From the NCBI GenBank assembly GCA_947460165.1, contig CANHKH010000056.1, positions 1 to 12,106 of the forward strand: DNA of 12,106 bases, given 5' to 3'. The notes beneath the pieces are model-generated. The model was given only the letters and a program-made list of their open reading frames with translations, did no database searches and had not been told where the DNA came from. Source of the DNA: Comamonadaceae bacterium (lineage in GTDB: Bacteria; Pseudomonadota; Gammaproteobacteria; Burkholderiales; Burkholderiaceae_C). How positions within the stretch are numbered: position 1 is the first letter of the stretch; every line of letters begins with the position of its first letter. Of the stretch, positions 6,678-12,106 are shown one piece after another. Position numbers and translations under genes: made by a program.

Positions 6678-8846
6678 ATGACCGTTTTTTATCTTTTCCG
6701 CCAGACGCTGTTCGGGCTGATTTTTTTGGCTGCTGGACTGCTCACGGCCGGCGCGCAAACAGCGCTTGAAGCGGCCCTGGGTGCCACCTCCCCCAACCCG
6801 GCGGTGGTGCGCACCGACCAGGTCAAGGCCGAACTGCTGGTGCACGCGCCGCAAGGGATGGTGCCAGGCCAGCCGGTGTGGCTGGGCCTGCAGCTGACGC
6901 ACCAACCCGAGTGGCACACCTACTGGAAAAACCCTGGGGATTCGGGTTTGCCCACGCAATTGCAGTGGCAACTGCCGGCCGGGCTGACTGCGGGCGAATT
7001 GGCCTGGCCCGCCCCTGAGAAATTCCCGCTGGGCCAACTGGCCAATTACGGTTACGGTGGCACGGTGCTGCTGCCCGTGCCGGTCCAGGTGGGGCCGGGC
7101 TTGGCGGCCGAGCCTTTGGAGCTGCGCCTCAAAGCCAGTTGGTTGGCTTGCCGGCGCGAGTGCATTCCCCAAGAGGGTGAGTTTGTGTTGAAAGTGCCTC
7201 CACGCGGCGCACTGGCGACGCACAGCACCGCCTTCAGCGCTGCACTGGCGGCTCAACCGCGTGAGGTCCAGAGTGCCGGCAGCCGCGCCACCGTTGAGGG
7301 GCAATTCCTGAACTTGCGCTTGCAAGGCCTGCCCGCAGCGGCACGGGGCAATAGGCTGGAGTTCTTTGCGGAGGACGCGGGCATCATTGAGACGGGTGCG
7401 GCCTGGACCCAAGGGTGGCAAGGCGATGACTGGACGGCCCAGTTGCCGCTGGCGGCCTTGCGCAGCCAGTCTCCTGCGGCCTTGACCATGGTGTTGACCA
7501 GTGCAGGCAGTGCTTGGCGCTTGCAAACACCTGTCTCCGGCACTTGGCCGGCCGTGGCACCTCTGCCGGGAGTCTCGCCCGCCCTGGCGGCGGCGCTTGA
7601 AGCCAACGCACAAAACCCCCAAAGCACGGCCCAGCCTGCCAACGGTCTTGGCCTGCTGGCCGCTCTCTTGGGCGCTTTGCTGGGCGGCTTGCTGCTCAAC
7701 CTCATGCCCTGTGTGTTTCCGGTGCTGGCCATCAAGATGCTGGGTTTTGTCAAAACGCAAGGGCGCCGGGCGCGGGTGCAGTCCGGCGTGGCTTACACGG
7801 CAGGTGCGCTGTTGTCCTTTGTGGCGCTGGGCGGCTTGTTGCTGGCCTTGCGGGCAGCGGGCGAGCAACTGGGCTGGGGCTTTCAGCTGCAAAACCCAGG
7901 CGTGGTGGCAGCGCTGGCGGCGCTGTTCACGCTGATCGGTTTGAATCTGGCCGGTGTATTTGAAGTTGGCCACCTGCTGCCCAGCCGCCTGGCCAGCTTG
8001 GAGGTCAGGCACCCGGCGGCCGATGCGTTTTTATCAGGCGTGCTGGCGGTGGCCGTGGCCTCGCCCTGCACGGCGCCTTTCATGGGTGCCTCTTTGGGCC
8101 TGGCCTTGGCCCTGCCTACCTGGCAGGCGTTGGCGGTTTTTGCGGCCCTGGGTCTGGGCATGGCGCTGCCCTATTTGGCCGCCAGTCTGGCCCCGGGCGT
8201 GGCCCGCTGGATGCCCAAGCCAGGCGTGTGGATGCTGCGTTTGAAGCAAGTCCTCGCTTTTCCCATGTTTGCCACTGTGATTTGGCTGGTCTGGGTCCTG
8301 GGCCAGCAAAGTGGCCTGAACGGTGCGGCCGCGTTGCTGGGCTTGCTGCTGCTGTTGGCGCTCTTGATGTGGACACTGTCGCTGACCGGCCGCAGCCGCA
8401 GCGTGGGTGTGGGTCTGTCGGTGCTGGCTTGCGCATGGGGCTTGAGCTGGGCGCTGCCGCTGCTCCACGCCCTGCCACCGGCTGCGACCACCTCACCACA
8501 AGCTGGCGAACTGTGGCAAGCCTGGGGCCCTGAGCGCATGCAAGAGCTTCAGACCCAAGGACGGCCGGTGTTGGTGGATTTCACGGCCGCCTGGTGCGTG
8601 ACTTGCCAATTCAACAAGAAAAACGCGCTGCAAGACGAGGGCTTCTTGGCCGATGTGCGCGCCCGGCAAGTGGTGCTGCTGCGCGCCGACTGGACGCGGC
8701 GCGACCCGCAGGTGACCGACGCCCTGCGCGCCTTGGGCCGCTCGGGCGTGCCGGTCTATGCGCTGTACGTGCCGGGCAAACCGACCGTGCTCTTGTCTGA
8801 AATTCTCAGCGCCAGCGAGCTGCGCCAAGCTTTGGCCCAGCTTTGA
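6678..8846 (+). CDS. dsbD: DsbD/ScsB-type thiol:disulfide interchange protein
   Basis: A 722-residue inner-membrane protein that carries electrons from cytoplasmic thioredoxin to periplasmic disulfide-bond or cytochrome-c maturation partners. Order: signal peptide (residues 1-26, cleavage AGA|QT); a periplasmic N-terminal domain (about 30-300) with HTYWKNPGDSG, YGYGGTVLLP and a cysteine pair Cys158-x3-Cys162 in WLACRRECIPQEG; a membrane domain of about eight helices (about 320-600) with Cys345 in NLMPCVFPVLAIK and Cys464 in ASPCTAPFMG; and a C-terminal thioredoxin-like domain with Cys640-V-T-Cys643 in TAAWCVTCQ. All six redox cysteines of the three-domain relay are present. The N-terminal domain resembles the ScsB/DsbC-like (PF11412) type more than the E. 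coli DsbD alpha domain, so partners may differ. Start at 6678 gives the signal peptide directly; a GTG at 6633 would add 15 unlikely residues. No strong Shine-Dalgarno seen. Confidence 0.92.
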   Translation: MTVFYLFRQTLFGLIFLAAGLLTAGAQTALEAALGATSPNPAVVRTDQVKAELLVHAPQGMVPGQPVWLGLQLTHQPEWHTYWKNPGDSGLPTQLQWQLPAGLTAGELAWPAPEKFPLGQLANYGYGGTVLLPVPVQVGPGLAAEPLELRLKASWLACRRECIPQEGEFVLKVPPRGALATHSTAFSAALAAQPREVQSAGSRATVEGQFLNLRLQGLPAAARGNRLEFFAEDAGIIETGAAWTQGWQGDDWTAQLPLAALRSQSPAALTMVLTSAGSAWRLQTPVSGTWPAVAPLPGVSPALAAALEANAQNPQSTAQPANGLGLLAALLGALLGGLLLNLMPCVFPVLAIKMLGFVKTQGRRARVQSGVAYTAGALLSFVALGGLLLALRAAGEQLGWGFQLQNPGVVAALAALFTLIGLNLAGVFEVGHLLPSRLASLEVRHPAADAFLSGVLAVAVASPCTAPFMGASLGLALALPTWQALAVFAALGLGMALPYLAASLAPGVARWMPKPGVWMLRLKQVLAFPMFATVIWLVWVLGQQSGLNGAAALLGLLLLLALLMWTLSLTGRSRSVGVGLSVLACAWGLSWALPLLHALPPAATTSPQAGELWQAWGPERMQELQTQGRPVLVDFTAAWCVTCQFNKKNALQDEGFLADVRARQVVLLRADWTRRDPQVTDALRALGRSGVPVYALYVPGKPTVLLSEILSASELRQALAQL

Positions 8847-8907
8847 TGCCCTGCCTGCAGGCGGCGCTGCAAGCCCTCGCTTTCCCTGAGCCGGTGGGCC
8901 GTCTGAA

Positions 8908-8925
8908 TGTCAGGACAACCTGACA
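8908..8925. promoter_or_regulatory. perfect inverted repeat just upstream of hemE
   Basis: TGTCAGG (8908-8914), spacer ACAA, CCTGACA (8919-8925): a perfect 7-bp dyad ending 11 bp before the hemE ATG. It could be a repressor operator: it would fill the spacer between a weak -35-like CTGAAT (8903-8908) and a weak -10-like CAATAT (8926-8931). It could also be an RNA hairpin near the start codon. The cognate regulator is not identifiable. Confidence 0.5.
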
Positions 8926-8936
8926 CAATATCGCTC

Positions 8937-10046
8937 ATGTTTGCGCCCCTCCAAAACGACACCTTCCTGCGTGCCTGCTGGCGCCAGGCCACCGACCACA
9001 CCCCTGTTTGGCTGATGCGGCAGGCGGGTCGCTACCTGCCCGAGTACTGCGCCACGCGTGCCAAGGCGGGCAGCTTCATGGGCTTGGCCACCAACGTGGA
9101 CTACGCCACCGAGGTGACCTTGCAGCCGCTGGACCGCTATCCGCTGGACGCGTCCATCTTGTTCTCAGACATCTTGACCGTGCCCGACGCCATGGGCCTA
9201 GGCCTGTCGTTTGCGATGGGCGAAGGGCCTAAGTTTGCCAAGGTGGTGCGCGACGAAGCCGCCGTCGATGCGCTGGCCGTGCCCGACATGGACAAGCTGC
9301 GCTATGTGTTTGATGCGGTCACCAGCATCCGCCGTGCCCTCAACGGCCGGGTGCCGCTGATTGGCTTTTCCGGCAGCCCCTGGACACTGGCTTGTTACAT
9401 GGTGGAAGGCGGCGGCTCTGACGACTACCGCTTGGTCAAAAGCCTGATGTACAGCCGCCCCGACCTGATGCACCGCATCTTGGCCATCAACGCCGACGCC
9501 GTGGCCTTGTATTTGAATACGCAAATTGAAGCCGGCGCCCAGGCGGTGATGGTGTTTGACAGCTGGGGCGGGGTGCTGGCCGATGGCGCTTTCCAAGAGT
9601 TCAGCTTGGCTTACACCCGGCGCGTGCTGGCTCAGCTCAAACGCGAGCAGGACGGCGTGCCCATTCCGCGTTTGGTGTTCACCAAGGGCGGCGGTTTGTG
9701 GTTGGACCAAATGGCCAGCCTGGACTGCGAGGTCTTGGGCCTCGATTGGACGGTGAACTTGGCGCGTGCACGCGCCCTGGTCGGTGGCCAAGTGGGCGGT
9801 GCTGGCAAGGCTTTGCAAGGCAACATTGACCCGAACGTGCTGTTTGCGCCGCCCGCTCAAATCGACGCACAGGTCAAGCAGGTGCTCGACAGCTTTGGCC
9901 AGCCCCACACAGACCGCACCGCCAGCGGCCCAACGCACATCTTCAACCTGGGCCACGGCATCAGCCAATTCACCCCGCCAGCGCACGTGAAAGCACTGGT
10001 GGATGCGGTGCACACCCACTCGCGCGCCATGCGACAAGCTCGCTGA
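8937..10046 (+). CDS. hemE: uroporphyrinogen decarboxylase HemE
   Basis: Cytoplasmic enzyme (369 residues) that removes four acetate carboxyls from uroporphyrinogen III to give coproporphyrinogen III in heme synthesis; no cofactor is needed. The family signature PVWLMRQAGRYLPEY is at residues 23-37, with Arg28 and Arg32 that bind substrate carboxylates. Catalytic-site Asp78 is in LFSDILTVPDAMG, Tyr154 in GSPWTLACYMVEGG, and His340 in NLGHGISQF, all matching known HemE active-site positions. Length fits betaproteobacterial HemE. The start at 8937 (MFAPLQNDTFLRAC) matches the usual N-terminus; an in-frame ATG at 8907 would add ten residues and overlap the inverted repeat. No Shine-Dalgarno precedes 8937, so a short-leader or leaderless message, or coupling to the dsbD transcript 90 bp upstream, is possible. 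priA follows 394 bp downstream. Confidence 0.97.
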   Translation: MFAPLQNDTFLRACWRQATDHTPVWLMRQAGRYLPEYCATRAKAGSFMGLATNVDYATEVTLQPLDRYPLDASILFSDILTVPDAMGLGLSFAMGEGPKFAKVVRDEAAVDALAVPDMDKLRYVFDAVTSIRRALNGRVPLIGFSGSPWTLACYMVEGGGSDDYRLVKSLMYSRPDLMHRILAINADAVALYLNTQIEAGAQAVMVFDSWGGVLADGAFQEFSLAYTRRVLAQLKREQDGVPIPRLVFTKGGGLWLDQMASLDCEVLGLDWTVNLARARALVGGQVGGAGKALQGNIDPNVLFAPPAQIDAQVKQVLDSFGQPHTDRTASGPTHIFNLGHGISQFTPPAHVKALVDAVHTHSRAMRQAR

Positions 10047-10110
10047 ACGGGGCTTCATTTTCAATCCGTCTGGCTCATGCCCCTGACGGGTGCCCGGCCT
10101 CTGCAGCGCC

Positions 10111-10124
10111 TGCGCTTGAGCGCA
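10111..10124 (+). repeat. short hairpin after hemE, possible interspersed repeat
   Basis: TGCGCT (10111-10116), TG, AGCGCA (10119-10124) form a perfect compact hairpin 65 bp after the hemE stop. The surrounding sequence (about 10100-10160) resembles, from memory, short interspersed repeats common in Comamonadaceae intergenic regions; this resemblance is unverified. No T-run follows, so a terminator role for hemE is weakly supported. Confidence 0.3.
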
Positions 10125-10157
10125 TATATCATGAAAAAGGGCTTTGTCCATAGCTAC

Positions 10158-10166
10158 TTATGCACA
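10158..10166 (+). promoter_or_regulatory. perfect DnaA box (TTATGCACA)
   Basis: TTATGCACA matches the DnaA-box consensus TTATNCACA exactly, 111 bp after hemE and 275 bp before priA. It has the same orientation as the second box 188 bp downstream. Binding is inferred from consensus only. Confidence 0.55.
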
Positions 10167-10225
10167 AAAATTGTGCTGCGGTGCATCAACAGCCTGTCTT
10201 GCGATTTAGGGCATGCAAGCCTGCA

Positions 10226-10284
10226 CACAAAAATCCAAGTCATTGATTCATAAGACTATTTTTCTCTTAACTTTGTTTTCACTC
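10226..10284. other. A+T-rich tract between the two DnaA boxes
   Basis: Of these 59 bases 42 are A or T (71%), in sharp contrast with the G+C-rich flanking genes. It holds A-run and T-run segments. It could be the priA promoter region (TTGATT at 10243-10248 with TTAACT at 10267-10272, 18-bp spacing, is a weak pair) or an easily unwound element of the kind found next to DnaA boxes. Confidence 0.45.
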
Positions 10285-10345
10285 AAGGCCCATGGGTGGG
10301 GGCGAAGCTGGTTTCCACTCGACTGAACGGCCCCTATCAACAAAG

Positions 10346-10354
10346 TTATCCACA
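10346..10354 (+). promoter_or_regulatory. perfect DnaA box (TTATCCACA)
   Basis: TTATCCACA is the highest-affinity form of the DnaA box. It lies 86 bp before the priA start and 30 bp before the IHF-consensus match. A role in controlling priA, in titrating DnaA or in initiation is possible; binding is inferred from consensus only. Confidence 0.6.
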
Positions 10355-10379
10355 GAAATTCAGGGCAGCCCAAAGTTGC

Positions 10380-10424
10380 TTTGCAATCAATGACTTAGCG
10401 CACGATGCGAATGTGGATTGCAAA
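10380..10424 (+). other. 9-bp inverted repeat before priA with inner stem
   Basis: TTTGCAATC (10380-10388) and GATTGCAAA (10416-10424) are perfect reverse complements around 27 nt, which itself holds CGCA (10399-10402) and TGCG (10406-10409). In RNA this gives a two-part stem-loop ending 16 nt before the priA ATG; in DNA it is a dyad with half-sites 36 bp apart. Function unknown. Confidence 0.45.
10385..10397 (+). promoter_or_regulatory. perfect match to the IHF consensus
   Basis: AATCAATGACTTA fits the E. coli IHF consensus WATCAANNNNTTR at every fixed position. It lies 30 bp after the second DnaA box and overlaps the left arm of the 9-bp inverted repeat. IHF bends DNA and commonly works with DnaA at oriC, datA and DARS2. 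The consensus is degenerate, so confidence is limited. Confidence 0.4.
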
Positions 10425-10440
10425 ATAAAGCTGCCAACAC

Positions 10441-12106
10441 ATGATTTTTTGGCTTGACATCGTGGTTCCTACACCGGCGCACAGCGCCATTGCGGGACCG
10501 CTGACCTACCACAGCGAGCAAGCGCTTGAGCTGGGTCAGTTGGTGCGCGTGCCCTTGGGCAAACGGGAGTTGTTGGGGGTGGTTTGGGCACAGCGCCAAG
10601 ACAGCGGATCGCTGGAGCCGGCACAAAGTAAAAAAGTGCTGGGGACGCTGGACGGTGTCCCGCCTTTGCCGGCCACCTGGCGGCAATTGATCACCTTCAC
10701 AGCGGGCTATTACCAGCGCTCTTTGGGCGAAGTGGCCTTGGCGGCCTTGCCGCCGCAGTTGCGCGAGCTCAACACCACGCAGCTCGCTCGCCGACTCAAG
10801 CGCAGCAAGCCAGATGCCGACCAAGCTGTCAGCGTGCCCCACTTGCCCATGCAGCCCGAGCTCAGCCCAGAGCAGGCCCAGGTGCTGCAGACCTTGGCCA
10901 GTGATCGCCGCCCCGCCTTGCTTTTTGGTGTGACCGGCAGCGGCAAGACCGAAATTTACCTGCGCGCCGCCGCAGAGGTGTTGGCCCAAGACCCAGCCGC
11001 CCAAGTGCTGGTGATGGTGCCGGAGATCAACCTCACGCCCCAGCTGCAGTCGCGCTTTGAAGCCCGGTTTTCACACTTGGGCGTTTCGCAAGTGGTGGCC
11101 TTGCACAGCGGCTTGACCCCGGCCCAGCGCCTTAAAAGCTGGCTGCTGGCGCACACCGGGCAAGCCCGTTTGGTGCTGGGCACACGCATGGCGGTGTTGG
11201 CATCGCTGCCTGCGCTGCGCCTGATCGTGGTCGACGAAGAGCACGACCCCAGTTACAAGCAGCAAGAAGGTGCGCGCTATTCAGCCCGCGACCTGGCGGT
11301 GTACCGCGCACGGCTGGAGAGCCAGGCGCTGGGACAAGACGGCGCTTGCCGCGTGCTGCTGGGCTCGGCCACACCCTCACTGGAGAGCTGGCAGGCCGCG
11401 CTGTCAGGCCGCTACATGCGTTTGGACATGGCCAGCCGCATTGGCGCGGCCAGCCACGCCAGCGGGCCTGAAGTGAGGGTGATCGACATGGCCCATCAAC
11501 CGCGCCACGCGGTGCTGGCGCCGCCGCTCTTGCAAGCCATTGCTGAGCGGGTGGCCAGGGGCGAGCAGTCCATGATTTTTCTCAACCGCCGTGGCTACGC
11601 CCCGGTGCTGGCCTGCCACGCCTGCGGCTGGAAAAGCCAGTGCGCCCACTGCAGCGCTTACCGGGTGTTTCACAAGCTCGACCGTACCTTGCGCTGCCAC
11701 CACTGCGGCTTCACGGAGCGGGTGCCACGCGCCTGCCCGGAGTGCGGCAACGTGGACATTGCGCCACTGGGCCGAGGCACTGAAAAGCTGGAAGAACACC
11801 TGGCCGAGTTGCTGGTGGACGTGCAGCGTCCGGACGGCTCGCCGGTGCGTGTGGCGCGCATTGACGCCGACAGCACCCGGCTCAAAGGCACGCTACAGAC
11901 GCAGCTGGCCCAGGTGCACGCGGGCGAGGTGGACGTGCTGGTCGGCACGCAAATGGTGACCAAGGGACACGACTTCAGGCACATCACCCTGGTGGCGGCG
12001 GTGAACCCGGATTCTTCTTTGTTCTCCAGTGACTTTCGCGCGCCCGTGCGCCTGTTTTCCCTGCTCATGCAAGCGGCTGGCCGGGCCGGCAGTGATGCCG
12101 GGCACA
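10441..12106 (+). CDS. priA: primosomal protein N' (PriA helicase), 3'-truncated
   Basis: ATP-dependent 3'-5' DNA helicase that recognises stalled forks and loads the replisome away from the origin. 555 codons are visible; relatives are about 690-740 residues, so roughly the last fifth lies beyond the window. Order: N-terminal 3'-end-binding domain (about 1-105; PTPAHSAIAGPLTY, RVPLGKRELLGVVW), Walker A GVTGSGKT with Lys169, DEEH box at 265-268, GSATPSLESW (motif III), LNRRGYAP, then the two-zinc region with eight Cys (392, 395, 401, 404, 419, 422, 432, 435), GRGTEKLEE, motif V VGTQMVTKGHDF and motif VI QAAGRAGS. At the last motif VI position Ser551 stands where E. coli PriA has Arg. The start at 10441 is the first possible one after an in-frame TAA at 10426-10428. 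No strong Shine-Dalgarno is seen. The preceding region carries DnaA and IHF motifs. Confidence 0.97.
   Translation, partial: MIFWLDIVVPTPAHSAIAGPLTYHSEQALELGQLVRVPLGKRELLGVVWAQRQDSGSLEPAQSKKVLGTLDGVPPLPATWRQLITFTAGYYQRSLGEVALAALPPQLRELNTTQLARRLKRSKPDADQAVSVPHLPMQPELSPEQAQVLQTLASDRRPALLFGVTGSGKTEIYLRAAAEVLAQDPAAQVLVMVPEINLTPQLQSRFEARFSHLGVSQVVALHSGLTPAQRLKSWLLAHTGQARLVLGTRMAVLASLPALRLIVVDEEHDPSYKQQEGARYSARDLAVYRARLESQALGQDGACRVLLGSATPSLESWQAALSGRYMRLDMASRIGAASHASGPEVRVIDMAHQPRHAVLAPPLLQAIAERVARGEQSMIFLNRRGYAPVLACHACGWKSQCAHCSAYRVFHKLDRTLRCHHCGFTERVPRACPECGNVDIAPLGRGTEKLEEHLAELLVDVQRPDGSPVRVARIDADSTRLKGTLQTQLAQVHAGEVDVLVGTQMVTKGHDFRHITLVAAVNPDSSLFSSDFRAPVRLFSLLMQAAGRAGSDAGH

Larger units (their letters stand above)
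10047..10440. other. 394-bp non-coding region upstream of priA with origin-like motifs
   Basis: The only gap over 300 bp; no plausible gene is seen on either strand. It is clearly richer in A+T than its neighbours. In order it holds a short hairpin (10111-10124), a DnaA box (10158-10166), an A+T-rich tract (10226-10284, 42 of 59 bases A or T), a second DnaA box (10346-10354), and a 9-bp inverted repeat (10380-10424) overlapping an IHF-consensus match (10385-10397). It must also contain the priA promoter, though no strong -35/-10 pair is evident. The combination recalls DnaA-regulated or origin-like DNA, but no dnaA, dnaN or gidA gene is present. Confidence 0.6.

Noticed and set aside
6042..8012. 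656-codon open frame on the - strand across the exported-protein and dsbD genes
   Set aside because: It is antisense to two well-supported genes and its product is rich in Gln, Arg and His without any domain, as expected for a shadow frame in G+C-rich DNA.
8853..8862. Perfect 10-bp palindrome GCCTGCAGGC after dsbD
   Set aside because: No loop for a hairpin and no T-run; short palindromes of this composition are common in G+C-rich DNA.
10047..10440. Calling this region the chromosomal oriC
   Set aside because: Only two perfect DnaA boxes 188 bp apart are present and no dnaA, dnaN, rpmH or gidA/parAB genes are in the window; recorded as origin-like instead.
10387..11004. 205-codon - strand frame in the priA upstream region and priA 5' end
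   Set aside because: Most of it is antisense to the PriA N-terminal domain; its product has no domain.
1..12106. tRNA, rRNA, CRISPR arrays, insertion sequences, toxin-antitoxin or phage genes
   Set aside because: Looked for and not seen on either strand.

Overview
The window is a G+C-rich stretch of bacterial chromosome that looks like a betaproteobacterium of the Burkholderiales, most likely Comamonadaceae (Limnohabitans/Rhodoferax-like). That assignment rests on the style of the HemE and PriA proteins, the coding bias and the hemE-priA adjacency; it is inference from memory, not from a search. I see no tRNA, rRNA, CRISPR array, insertion sequence or phage gene. The content is mainly housekeeping and accessory metabolism, tightly packed, with one long non-coding gap (10047-10440).

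Layout: (1) 1-2132, + strand: the 3' part of an EamA/DMT-type transporter, a small cupin (ATGA overlap) and a PhzF-family isomerase-like protein, probably one transcript. (2) 2248-2925, +: a histidine-phosphatase-superfamily protein. (3) 2965-3068: an inverted pair of G/C-rich hairpin units (REPIN-like) between two convergent genes. (4) 3082-5563, - strand: a cobalamin-binding-domain radical SAM protein (transcribed first) followed by a creatininase-family amidohydrolase. (5) 5673-6548, +, divergent from (4): an unrecognised exported protein, probably an outer-membrane beta-barrel. (6) 6678-8846, +: a DsbD/ScsB-type transmembrane thiol reductase. (7) 8937-10046, +: hemE, uroporphyrinogen decarboxylase, with a perfect inverted repeat just before its start. 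(8) 10047-10440: a 394-bp non-coding region with two perfect DnaA boxes, a 71% A+T tract and a perfect match to the E. coli IHF consensus. (9) 10441 to the window end, +: priA, the primosomal replication-restart helicase, cut at its C-terminus.

The genes do not form one pathway. The cupin and PhzF protein are translationally close and may act together in small-molecule metabolism with the exporter. DsbD moves reducing power to the periplasm, HemE makes coproporphyrinogen III, and PriA restarts replication forks. The most interesting item is non-coding: an origin-like or DnaA-titration-like cluster directly upstream of a replication gene. The radical SAM plus creatininase pair is the best candidate for unassigned biochemistry. 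I found no clear evidence of a wholly new defence or mobile system.
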